DNA of 13,920 nt from NCBI GenBank assembly GCA_000715855.1, contig KL571195.1:4469-18388 (forward strand). The letters are read 5' to 3'. This stretch comes from Actinoplanes liguriensis. Lineage in GTDB: Bacteria; Actinomycetota; Actinomycetes; Mycobacteriales; Micromonosporaceae. The position numbers and the translations under genes were made by a program. The notes beneath the pieces are model-generated. The model made no database searches and was not told the DNA's origin. It saw only the letters and a program-made list of their open reading frames with translations. Of the stretch, positions 1 through 6,322 are shown piece after piece (the stretch's first letter is position 1; each line of letters begins with the position of its first letter).

Positions 1-342
1 CGGCTCCGGCAGGAGGAGCCGGACTTCGGCGCCGAGGAGCCGAACCCGGGACGCCGCGACCCGATCGACGAGACGGTCGACGACTCCGAGGACGAGCGGT
101 TCGACCGCGACGTGTGGGGCGACAGCCCGACCTCCAACCCGGACTCGGCGGTCTCGCTCTACGACGACGGCCAGCTCGACGAGGACGAGCCGGGCCGGGT
201 CGGCCGGCTGGTCGCGCCGGACGGCGGCTCCGGCTTCGACGACGAGGCGGACAGTGTGGCCTGGGACGCGGGCGCGGCCGGCGGCGGCGCCAGCGCCGAG
301 GAGCTGGCGATGCACGAGACCAAAGCGCCCGACTACGACTAA
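1..342 (+). CDS. DUF5709 family protein, C-terminal part (5' end outside window)
   Basis: The reading frame is open from the first base and ends at TAA 340-342, so only the last 113 residues are present. The protein is very acidic and low in complexity, with many Asp, Glu, Gly and Pro. The end carries a motif of the type GRLVAPDGGSG, then an acidic stretch, then VAWDAGAAGGGASAEELAMHE. This matches what I know of the C-terminus of the actinobacterial DUF5709 family, where RLVAPDEG and ASAEEAAMH are the conserved parts. No function is established for the family. No signal peptide or membrane segment is visible in the part present. The family call rests on recall of the tail motif, not on a search. 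Confidence 0.75.
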   Translation, partial: RLRQEEPDFGAEEPNPGRRDPIDETVDDSEDERFDRDVWGDSPTSNPDSAVSLYDDGQLDEDEPGRVGRLVAPDGGSGFDDEADSVAWDAGAAGGGASAEELAMHETKAPDYD

Positions 343-364
343 ATCTACGTAAGAGATCCATAAA

Positions 365-377
365 CAGATGGCATCTG
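365..377. promoter_or_regulatory. Perfect 6-bp inverted repeat, possible operator
   Basis: CAGATG-G-CATCTG is a perfect palindrome around one central base. It lies about 70-80 bp upstream of the start chosen for the secreted CBM5/12 protein. The surrounding 343-446 stretch is more AT-rich than the coding DNA around it and so is the likely promoter region. No convincing -35/-10 pair was found. The operator role is inferred from symmetry and position only. Confidence 0.25.
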
Positions 378-446
378 CTCTTGCCCTTACCACGGGAAGC
401 CGTGCAGAGTCTGTGCGCTGGTGACTTCGGGGTGGGGGTGGGAACG

Positions 447-1175
447 GTGCGTCACGGTGCGCGGTGGCTGCGGTCGCTGCTGGCGACCGCTGTCGTCGTC
501 TCCGGTTTGACCATGTCCGGCGCCGCGCGCGCCGAGACGGTCACCAAGACGGTGTTCAGCGACGATTTCGACGGTGGCCGGGGCGCCGGCGTCGACCCGG
601 GCAAGTGGTCCGGCGGCGGCTGGGGCGCCTGGCAGGACGGCGACGGCCACCTCGTCCTGGACGACTCGCTGACCACCGTGACAAGTTTCGACCAGTCGAG
701 CGGGCGCGTGACGGCCCGGCTGCGCGCCGGCGACTCCGGCCCCGCCTGGAACCTGCTCGGCGTGCGGACCACGACCGGCGGCACGGTGTCCGGGGAGTAC
801 GAGGCGCTCGGCGTCGGCACCACCAGCGTCGGCGACTTCCACACGTACACCATCGACTGGACCCGGACGTCGTTCGTCTGGGCGGTCGACGGCCTCCAGG
901 TGCTGCGGCTGACCCCGTCCGATTCCGGGCAGCCGTTCAAGGTGGCGCTCAGCGCGGCCGGCGGTGGCCGCCGGTCGGACGAGCTGCTGGCCGACTCGGT
1001 CACCGTCGCGATGAAGCTCACCGTCGCGCCGGCCGCGGCGTGGAAGGCGTTCACGACGTACAAGGTGGGCACGCGCGTGTCCTACAAGGGCGCGACGTAC
1101 CGGGTGCTGCAGCAGCACACGGCGCTCCCGGGGTGGCAGCCAGGGCTGGTGCCGGCACTTTTCCGAAAAGTTTGA
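447..1175 (+). CDS. Secreted chitin-binding protein: degenerate GH16-like domain plus CBM5/12
   Basis: The 242-residue protein starts at GTG 447. GTG 432 and 438 are alternatives in the same frame. I chose 447 because it gives a compact signal peptide (Arg-rich start, hydrophobic LLATAVVVSG, cleavage after ARA near residue 29) and has a G-rich stretch just upstream. Residues about 35-193 have the opening and closing parts of a GH16 jelly roll: VFSDDFDGG...DPGKW near the start and FHTYTIDWTRTSFVWAVDG at 131-149. The same landmarks occur in the GH16 enzyme next door. The GH16 catalytic signature ExDxxE is not present; the nearest match is GEYEALG at 116-122. Residues 196-242 look like a CBM5/12 chitin-binding module (YKVGTRVSYKG...HT...GW.PG..PALF). 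Best reading: a secreted binding protein or pseudoenzyme for chitin or glucan, possibly aiding the neighbouring glucanase. Hydrolytic activity by the usual GH16 mechanism is unlikely. Confidence 0.75.
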   Translation: MRHGARWLRSLLATAVVVSGLTMSGAARAETVTKTVFSDDFDGGRGAGVDPGKWSGGGWGAWQDGDGHLVLDDSLTTVTSFDQSSGRVTARLRAGDSGPAWNLLGVRTTTGGTVSGEYEALGVGTTSVGDFHTYTIDWTRTSFVWAVDGLQVLRLTPSDSGQPFKVALSAAGGGRRSDELLADSVTVAMKLTVAPAAAWKAFTTYKVGTRVSYKGATYRVLQQHTALPGWQPGLVPALFRKV

Positions 1176-1193
1176 GCAGTTCTCTGTTATCCG

Positions 1194-1207
1194 GGGTTCC
1201 GGAACCC
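1194..1207. promoter_or_regulatory. 14-bp perfect palindrome upstream of the beta-1,3-glucanase, possible LacI-type operator
   Basis: GGGTTCCGGAACCC is a perfect palindrome with a central CG step, a shape common to LacI-family operators such as the CebR site of Streptomyces. It sits 79 bp upstream of the glucanase ATG and just after the stop of the upstream gene. A second inverted repeat follows: TTGAC at 1215-1219 and GTCAA at 1228-1232, the first half resembling a -35 box. Sugar-responsive repression is an inference from shape and position. Confidence 0.4.
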
Positions 1208-1285
1208 GTCTCCATTGACCCACGGCAGTCAATCTCTAAAGACTGTTTGGAGTAACGGCACCCTCTCCCCCCGGAGGTTTCCCCC

Positions 1286-2530
1286 ATGCGCAAGTTACGG
1301 GTACTGCTAGCCGCGGCGGTGGTCGCGACCACCGTCGCCTCATCGCTGTTCATGGCATCACGCAACGACCACGCCGACGCGGCCGTCGTCTGGAACGAGG
1401 ACTTCAACGGCGCGTCCGGCGCCGGAGTCGACACGTCCAAGTGGAACTTCGACACCGGCGGCAGCGGCTTCGGCAACCAGGAGCTGCAGTACTACACGAG
1501 CGGGACGAGCAACGTCGCCCAGGACGGCCAGGGCCACCTGGTCATCACCGCCCGCAAGGGCAGCGGCGGGCACAACGACTGCTGGAACGGCACCTGCCAG
1601 TTCACCTCCGGCCGGATCCAGACCGCCGGCAAGTTCACCCAGCAGTACGGGCACGTCGAGGCCCGGATCCAGGTCCCCAACGGCTCCGGCCTGTGGCCCG
1701 CCTTCTGGATGCTCGGCGGCGGCAACTGGCCCACCGACGGCGAGATCGACATCATGGAGGTCGTCGGCCGCGACCCGAACCGGCTCTTCGGCACGCTGCA
1801 CGGCCCCGGCTACTCCGGCGGCAGCTCGTTCGGCGGGCAGCTGGTCGCCGGCTCGCCGTGGTACCAGGCGTTCCACAACTACGCCGTGGACTGGTCGCCG
1901 AACCTGATCATCTGGACCGTGGACGGCCAGGAGTACTTCCGGGCCACCCCGGACTCGCTGCACGCCGCCAAGGGCAACGTCAACTGGGTCTACGAGCACC
2001 CGTTCTTCATCATCCTGAACCTGGCCGTCGGCGGTAACTTCGGTCAGGGCAACCCGGCCGGCCTGCCCGCCGAGAGCAAGATGCTGATCGACTACGTGCA
2101 CGTCAACACGTCGACCGGCGGGGGCTCGACCACGCCGCCGCCGAGCACCGGCACCGCGCTGAAGAGCAACCTGAACGGGCGCTGCGTCGACGTCCCGGGC
2201 GCCAACTCGGCCGACGGCACCCGCCTGCAGATGTACGACTGCAACGGCAGCACCGCCCAGCAGTGGACGTTCAACAGCGACGGCACCCTGCGCGGCATGG
2301 GCAAGTGCATGGACCCGGCCGGTGGGGCGCTCACCAACGGCACCCCGATCCAGCTGGTGACCTGCAACGGCAACCCGGTCCAGCGGTTCACCCTGTCGGG
2401 CGCCGGTGACCTGGTGAACGTCTCGGCGAACCGGTGCGTCGACATCAAGGACAACAACGCGGCGAACGGCGCCCAGCTCCAGCTCTGGGACTGCGCCGGC
2501 ACTGCCAACCAGAAGTGGACTAGGGGTTGA
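1286..2530 (+). CDS. Secreted GH16 endo-beta-1,3-glucanase (laminarinase type) with CBM13 ricin-B module
   Basis: The 414-residue secreted enzyme is predicted to cleave beta-1,3-glucan (laminarin, fungal wall glucan). The ATG is preceded by a clear GGAGG at 1275-1279. Residues 1 to about 32 are a signal peptide (MRKLRVLLAAAVVATTVASS, cleavage near DAA/V). The GH16 domain covers about residues 34-275. It contains WPAFWMLGG at 137-145 and the catalytic signature EIDIME at 153-158, where E153 is the expected nucleophile and E158 the acid/base. A Gly/Thr/Pro linker (about 276-288) leads to a ricin-B/CBM13 lectin at 289-414 with three QxW-type repeats (QQW 325-327, QRF 366-368, QKW 409-411) and conserved CVD/DCNG motifs. 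The domain order is normal for actinomycete laminarinases. The stop overlaps the convergent chitosanase stop. The substrate is assigned from family; other GH16 specificities are less likely given the loop pattern. Confidence 0.93.
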   Translation: MRKLRVLLAAAVVATTVASSLFMASRNDHADAAVVWNEDFNGASGAGVDTSKWNFDTGGSGFGNQELQYYTSGTSNVAQDGQGHLVITARKGSGGHNDCWNGTCQFTSGRIQTAGKFTQQYGHVEARIQVPNGSGLWPAFWMLGGGNWPTDGEIDIMEVVGRDPNRLFGTLHGPGYSGGSSFGGQLVAGSPWYQAFHNYAVDWSPNLIIWTVDGQEYFRATPDSLHAAKGNVNWVYEHPFFIILNLAVGGNFGQGNPAGLPAESKMLIDYVHVNTSTGGGSTTPPPSTGTALKSNLNGRCVDVPGANSADGTRLQMYDCNGSTAQQWTFNSDGTLRGMGKCMDPAGGALTNGTPIQLVTCNGNPVQRFTLSGAGDLVNVSANRCVDIKDNNAANGAQLQLWDCAGTANQKWTRG

Positions 2531-3770
2531 TCCGGTAGCGGTCCCCGTACACGCTCCACGTCAGCGGCGCCACCAGGTCGAGATTGCTGCCCTTCAGGAA
2601 CACGCGTTGGGCGGTGTCGACCCTGGTGGTGTCGCTGTGCGCGGCCTCGCGCCGCATCTCGGTGTCCCGGGCGTCCAGGAACGCGCCCAGGTACGCGATC
2701 TCGTCCCCACCCTGGGACGGCGTCCTCCGGGCCTGGACCGCCCGCTCGCGGATGGCCCGCAGCCCGGAGACGCCGTGCATCACCGCCGCGTCGTAGTACG
2801 CGAACTGGCCCAGCGCCCGCAGCCCGTCCGACTCGGCGAGCCGCACCGCGGGCGTGAAGTACATCCGGTCCCGCGCGTCCTGCTGCGTCTTCTGGAAGAC
2901 CCCGTCCTTCGCCGCCGCCCGCCACGCGGCGGGGAACCCCGGGTCGAGCCCCTCGTGCGAGTCGGTGCCGTCCACCGCGCGCAGCGCCGGAAGATACTCG
3001 GCGAGTGGATTGTCCGGCTTGCGCCGGGTGTAGTCGGTAACCATCGCGAGCATGTCACCGGTCCCGGAGCAGAACCCGATGATCCCGCCGGTGTAGCCCC
3101 GGCCGTCGCCCAGGTCCTCCAGGTACCCGTACTCCCCGCGCCAGTTCAGCGTCGAGTTCTCGGCACTGGAGACCAGCTGGAACGCGGTCTCCTTCTTGGC
3201 CCGCCCGCCCAGGTCCCCGGCCACCGCCGGCACGCCCGCCCCGGGCGCGGTCACCGACTCCGGAAGCCGCGCGGCCGGGCCCGGCCCGTAGGCCCGCAGA
3301 TCCCAGAGCGAGTAGCCGCCCGAATTGGCCCGCTGGGTGGCCAGCACCCGCAGGTAGCGCCCGCGCCCGGCGAGATTGCGCAGGTCGTCGACGCCGCCGT
3401 TGCCGGTCGCCGTCCGGAACGCGTCCCGCCAGGTCGCGCCGTCGTCGGAGAACTGCACCCGGTAGCTCTTGGCGAACGCCGTGGCCCAGTGCAGCCGCAC
3501 CCGGGTGACCTCCTGGCCCGCGCCCAGGTCGATGCGCAGCCACTCGGTGCCCGTCCCGGCGCCGCTGGCCCAGCGGGTGCCGACACCCCGGTCGACCGCC
3601 GACGAGGCGAGCCACGCCACGCTCTGCGTCGACGAGGCGAGCGCCGGGCGGCCCATGCTCAGCAGCACGTCCGCGGACGCGTTCGCGGCGACCGACACCG
3701 CGGGCGGGACGCACAGGATCGCGGCGATCCCGCCGCCCAGAGCCATCGATCGACTACTACGCCTCGACAT
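2520..3770 (-). CDS. Secreted GH46 chitosanase with N-terminal CBM32 (F5/8 type C) domain
   Basis: The 416-residue protein hydrolyses chitosan by the inverting GH46 mechanism. The N-terminus (SRRSSRS then a hydrophobic stretch, Ala-rich to about residue 33) is a signal peptide. Residues about 38-163 form a discoidin/CBM32 domain (ASSTQS...SSAVDRGVGTRWASG...EWLRIDLG...YRVQFSDDGATW...RYLRVLA). The GH46 domain covers about 190-416 and closely resembles Streptomyces N174 chitosanase, with KKETAFQLVSSAENS, DGRGYTGGIIGFCSGTGDM and GLRALGQFAYYDA. The catalytic pair E22/D40 of N174 corresponds to E204 and D222 here; both are present. ATG 3770 is the first possible start after an in-frame stop. GAGAGG directly abuts it, too close for a normal Shine-Dalgarno, while AAACTA (TAGTTT on the minus strand) lies six bases upstream, so the message may be leaderless. 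ATG 3746 is an alternative start but loses the arginines. A CBM32-GH46 fusion is less common than the single-domain enzyme. Confidence 0.93.
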   Translation of the reverse strand: MSRRSSRSMALGGGIAAILCVPPAVSVAANASADVLLSMGRPALASSTQSVAWLASSAVDRGVGTRWASGAGTGTEWLRIDLGAGQEVTRVRLHWATAFAKSYRVQFSDDGATWRDAFRTATGNGGVDDLRNLAGRGRYLRVLATQRANSGGYSLWDLRAYGPGPAARLPESVTAPGAGVPAVAGDLGGRAKKETAFQLVSSAENSTLNWRGEYGYLEDLGDGRGYTGGIIGFCSGTGDMLAMVTDYTRRKPDNPLAEYLPALRAVDGTDSHEGLDPGFPAAWRAAAKDGVFQKTQQDARDRMYFTPAVRLAESDGLRALGQFAYYDAAVMHGVSGLRAIRERAVQARRTPSQGGDEIAYLGAFLDARDTEMRREAAHSDTTRVDTAQRVFLKGSNLDLVAPLTWSVYGDRYRINP

Positions 3771-3776
3771 CCTCTC

Positions 3777-3782
3777 AAACTA
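3777..3782 (-). promoter_or_regulatory. -10-like hexamer for a possible leaderless chitosanase transcript
   Basis: Read on the minus strand the hexamer is TAGTTT (TANNNT), separated by exactly six bases from the ATG at 3770. In actinobacteria this spacing places the transcription start at the ATG itself. No good -35 is seen. An inverted repeat AGGAC-N4-GTCCT (3782-3795) overlaps it and could be an operator. Confidence 0.3.
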
Positions 3783-3794
3783 GGACGGATGTCC

Positions 3795-4049
3795 TCAGCG
3801 GCGCCTGCGATTGCGGGAAATCAACACTATCGCCAACACCACACCACCCACCACGAACAGACAGCAGAGCCCGGGGAGGAAGAAAAATCCGAATCCACCC
3901 CGGCTGCGCGTACGCCGTTTGGCCGCCTCGATCGCGACCTCGTCCACCCCATTGGTCGCGGCCCACGCGTGCACCGGGATCACCAGGGCCAGCACCGCGC
4001 CGGTCACTGCCGCGGTCACCCGCGACCACCACTTCACCATGTCAGCCAT
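3795..4049 (-). CDS. Small membrane or secreted hypothetical protein
   Basis: I do not recognise this 84-residue protein. The N-terminus (MVKWWSRVTAAVTGAVLALVIP...AWA/A) reads as a signal peptide or first membrane segment with a possible cleavage after AWA. A short polar, Arg-rich stretch follows (KRRTRSRGG). Then comes a strongly hydrophobic segment (FGFFFLPGLCCLFVVGGVVLAIVLI, split here by the usual Gly/Pro) and an Arg-rich tail ending NRRRR. This gives one membrane anchor with a positive C-terminus, probably cytoplasmic. The start is uncertain: ATG 4058, 4049 and 4040 and TTG 4076 are in frame. I chose 4049 because GGGG precedes it closely. It ends 24 bp before the chitosanase ATG on the same strand, so it could share its transcription, although the chitosanase may have its own promoter. 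Confidence 0.6.
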   Translation of the reverse strand: MADMVKWWSRVTAAVTGAVLALVIPVHAWAATNGVDEVAIEAAKRRTRSRGGFGFFFLPGLCCLFVVGGVVLAIVLISRNRRRR

Positions 4050-4083
4050 GTGCCCCATGCTGACCGATGTAAGCAACGGCCGC

Positions 4084-4117
4084 GACTCGGAGTAACCAGG
4101 GACTCGGAGTAATCAAG
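4084..4117. repeat. Two tandem 17-bp direct repeats upstream of malQ
   Basis: Unit one (4084-4100) begins GACTCGGAGTAACC and unit two (4101-4117) begins GACTCGGAGTAATC. They match at 15 of 17 positions, the first 12 being identical. They lie 43-76 bp upstream of the malQ ATG, in the divergent gap between malQ and the small membrane protein, where tandem activator sites are often found. A control role is inferred. The repeat is not in any coding frame I accept. Confidence 0.5.
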
Positions 4118-4159
4118 GATGATCACGGGTACATGGCCGACACCTACCGAAGGGGCAGC

Positions 4160-4416
4160 ATGGACGCGAGACTCGAGGCGTTGGCGGCGGCATACGGGGT
4201 GGCCACCCGGTACGAGAACTTCCAGCGCCGGGACACCGAGGTCGCGCCCGAGTCGGTGATCGGCGTGCTCGGCCTGCTCGGCGTCGACGCCACCACGCCC
4301 GCGGCGGTCGAGGCCGCGCTCGCCGGGGTGAAGACGGCCGAGGGCCTGCCGGGGACGATCGTGCTCCGCGAGGGCCAGAGCCGGAAACTGCCCGCGCCCG
4401 CCGAGCTGACCATGGA
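4160..4416 (+). pseudogene. malQ: 4-alpha-glucanotransferase MalQ, N-terminal fragment upstream of adapter break
   Basis: The fragment starts at ATG 4160, with AGGGG four bases upstream. It encodes MDARLEALAAAYGV...NFQRRDTEVAPESVIGVLGLLGV, the N-terminal helical region typical of actinobacterial MalQ. An ATG at 4133 is in frame but has no ribosome site. About 85 residues in, after PAPAELTM, the sequence runs straight into the adapter at 4417. The frame then changes from that of the N-terminus to that of the catalytic part at 4435. The family normally has some tens of residues of a beta-rich segment between this point and the TWGWMLQLY motif, and that segment is absent. The simplest reading is an assembly gap bridged by untrimmed adapter, so the living gene is probably intact. 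See the main part at 4435. Confidence 0.85.
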
Positions 4417-4434
4417 CTGTCTCTTATACACATC
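4417..4434 (+). other. Nextera/Tn5 mosaic-end adapter sequence inside malQ (assembly artefact)
   Basis: CTGTCTCTTATACACATC is 18 of the 19 bases of the Tn5 mosaic end as read in Nextera read-through. It sits exactly at the point where the malQ frame breaks and a family segment is missing. Its AT-rich composition is unlike the surrounding sequence. It yields the known contaminating peptide LLYTS on one strand and VYKRQ on the other. Confidence 0.97.
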
Positions 4435-6012
4435 GTGCCGGTCGAGCTGCCCCGGCCGCCCGAGACGTGGGGCTGGATGCTGCAGCTGTACGCGCTGCAC
4501 TCGGACGGCTCGTGGGGCATGGGCGACCTCGGGGACCTGCGGTCCTTCGTGGAACAGTGCGGGGACGCCGGGCTGGTCCTGCTCAACCCGCTGCACGCGG
4601 TCACTCCGGTGCCGCCGGTGCCCGCCTCGCCGTACTCACCGTCCAGTCGCCGCTTCGCCAACCCGCTCTACCTGCGCATCTCCGACACCGCTGAGTATCG
4701 GCGGGCGGCTCACGACGTACAAAATCGGATTGATGCTCTTAGACCAGCGGCGAGTGAGCTGATCGATTACACCGCGGTCTGGGCGGCCAAGCTCGCCGCT
4801 CTGGAACTGCTCTGGCCCCTCGCCGAGCCCGTCGACCTGGACGCCGACCCCGGGCTCACCGACTTCGCGCGGTTCTGCGCGCTCGCCGAGCAGCACGGCC
4901 CCGACTGGCGCGCCTGGCCGGAGGAGCTGCGCCGCCCCGACTCCCCCGCGGTCCGGGAGTACCGCAGCGACCGGATCGCTTTCCACGCCTGGGTCCAGCA
5001 CCTGGTCGAGGCGCAGCTCGACGCGGCCCGGGAAGCGGCCGCCGGGATGCCGGTCGGCATCGTCCACGACCTGGCCGTCGGCATCGACCCGGCCGGCGCG
5101 GACGGCTGGCTGCTGCAGGACTCGCTCGCCCCCGGCGTGCGGGCCGGCGCCCCGCCGGACGCGTTCAACCAGCTCGGCCAGGACTGGGGACTCGCCGCGT
5201 GGCGCCCCGACACCCTGATCAGAACCGGATACGCCGCCTACCGCGACATGCTCCGCCGGATCTTCCGGCACGCCGGCGGCCTGCGGGTCGACCACGTCGC
5301 CGGGCTGTGGCGGCTCTGGTGGGTGCCGCCGGGCATGGGGCCGGCCGAGGGCACCTACGTGCACTACGACCCGGAGGCGATGCTCGGCATCCTGGCGCTG
5401 GAGGCCCAGCGCGCCGGCGCCGTCGTGATCGGCGAGGACCTGGGGACCGTGCTGCCCGAGATGACCGAGACGCTGGAGCGGATGAACATGCTCGGCTCGT
5501 CCGTCCTCTGGTTCACCCGGGACTGGGACACCGGCGAGTTCCGGCCCTCCGCCGACTACCGCCGCAACGCCCTGGCCAGCATCTCCACCCATGATCTGCC
5601 GACCGCGGCCGGCTTCCTCGCCGGGGAGCAGGTCGAGGTCCGCGCCGAGCTCGGCCAGCTCGCCGGCACGGTCGAGCAGGAGTGGGCCACCTGGAGAGCC
5701 GACAAGACCGCGCTGCTGGAACTGCTGCGCGCCGAGGGCCTGCTCGACTCGGAAGAGCCCGCGGACGTCGTGCTCGCCATGCACGAGTTCCTCGCCCGCA
5801 CACCGTGCCGCCTGGTCACCGCGTCGCTCTACGACGTCCTGCTGGAGCGGCGCCAGCCGAACCTGCCGGGCACCTTCGACGAGTACCCGAACTGGCGGAT
5901 CCCGCTCCGCGCCGACCTCTCCCAGGTGACCGCCGACCCGATTTTCCGCAAGGTTGCCGAGATTCTGGGTAAGCGGTCCAGTGAGGTACGACAGAAGGAG
6001 ACCCCACGATGA
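4435..6012 (+). CDS. malQ: 4-alpha-glucanotransferase MalQ (GH77), catalytic part
   Basis: GH77 amylomaltase transfers alpha-1,4-glucan segments between maltodextrins in the cytoplasm and acts in maltose and glycogen metabolism. The 525 codons after the adapter contain the whole catalytic barrel: TWGWMLQLYALHS...GSWGMGDLGDL, NPLHAVTP and SPYSPSSRRFANPLYL near the start. The nucleophile motif GGLRVDHVAGLW has D286, the acid/base motif GEDLGTV has E334, and STHDLPT has D387 (numbered from 4435). The true start lies upstream at 4160, and 4435 is simply where the frame resumes after the adapter. The end is normal: the stop TGA 6010-6012 overlaps the ATG of the next gene (ATGA), so the two are probably translationally coupled. 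The tandem repeat at 4084-4117 is the likely control region. Confidence 0.93.
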   Translation: MPVELPRPPETWGWMLQLYALHSDGSWGMGDLGDLRSFVEQCGDAGLVLLNPLHAVTPVPPVPASPYSPSSRRFANPLYLRISDTAEYRRAAHDVQNRIDALRPAASELIDYTAVWAAKLAALELLWPLAEPVDLDADPGLTDFARFCALAEQHGPDWRAWPEELRRPDSPAVREYRSDRIAFHAWVQHLVEAQLDAAREAAAGMPVGIVHDLAVGIDPAGADGWLLQDSLAPGVRAGAPPDAFNQLGQDWGLAAWRPDTLIRTGYAAYRDMLRRIFRHAGGLRVDHVAGLWRLWWVPPGMGPAEGTYVHYDPEAMLGILALEAQRAGAVVIGEDLGTVLPEMTETLERMNMLGSSVLWFTRDWDTGEFRPSADYRRNALASISTHDLPTAAGFLAGEQVEVRAELGQLAGTVEQEWATWRADKTALLELLRAEGLLDSEEPADVVLAMHEFLARTPCRLVTASLYDVLLERRQPNLPGTFDEYPNWRIPLRADLSQVTADPIFRKVAEILGKRSSEVRQKETPR

Positions 6013-6188
6013 GCTTCCTCGACAAGGCCAAGGACTTCGCCGACAAGCACGACGAGCAGGTCGACCAGGGCCTGGAGAAGGCCGGCGAGCAGGTCGACCG
6101 GCGGACCGGCGACAGGTACTCGTCGCAGATCGACCGCGGCGTCGACGAGGCCCAGAAGCGGACCGGCGACGGCGACACCCAGCCCTGA
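6009..6188 (+). CDS. MT0933/Rv0909-type antitoxin-like small protein
   Basis: The 59-residue protein begins MSFLDKAKDFADKHDEQVDQ and continues GLEKAGEQVDRRTGDRYSSQ, then an IDRGVDEAQK helix. It is charged and helical. The pattern [FL]DKAK...GLEKAGEQVDRRTGxRYSSQID matches the MT0933 antitoxin family (PF14013), whose M. tuberculosis member is Rv0909. A strong AAGGAG (5995-6000) precedes the ATG, which overlaps the malQ stop by 4 bp. No toxin gene is adjacent: the next feature is a pair of stem-loops and then opposite-strand genes. In actinomycetes this family often occurs alone, so a stress or regulatory role not involving a toxin is possible. The family call is by recall of the motif. Confidence 0.8.
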   Translation: MSFLDKAKDFADKHDEQVDQGLEKAGEQVDRRTGDRYSSQIDRGVDEAQKRTGDGDTQP

Positions 6189-6195
6189 TCACTTC

Positions 6196-6221
6196 CGGGC
6201 GCACGGCATGTCGTGCGTCCG
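6196..6221 (+). terminator. Stem-loop terminator after malQ and the antitoxin-like gene
   Basis: CGGGCGCACG pairs with CGTGCGTCCG across a 6-base loop, giving a 10-bp stem with one G-T pair that begins 8 bp after the stop at 6188. No T-run follows, which is usual for actinomycete terminators. Position and strength support a terminator. Confidence 0.6.
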
Positions 6222-6252
6222 CTGTGGTCCCTCTCCGCCGCTCCCGCTGGGA

Positions 6253-6310
6253 CCCGGCTGGCACTCAGGGCTCATACCGAGCCCGAAAACAACCGTGAGT
6301 GCCGGCCGGG
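6253..6310. terminator. Large structured inverted repeat: 15-bp stem enclosing a second hairpin
   Basis: CCCGGCTGGCACTCA (6253-6267) pairs with TGAGTGCCGGCCGGG (6296-6310) over 15 positions, the only non-Watson-Crick pair being T6259-G6304. Inside it, GGGCTC (6268-6273) pairs with GAGCCC (6279-6284) around the loop ATACC, and an A-rich single strand (GAAAACAACCG) follows. It lies between the end of the plus-strand malQ operon and the end of the minus-strand gene at 6323. It may be a bidirectional terminator, but its layered shape could also be a small structured RNA or a mobile repeat element. Confidence 0.6.
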
Positions 6311-6322
6311 TGGTGCTCGGGG

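Noticed and set aside
2607..4112. 501-codon plus-strand frame opposite the chitosanase
   Set aside because: It is Arg/Pro/Gly-rich with no family motifs and lies antisense to a clear GH46 gene. It is a GC-rich shadow.
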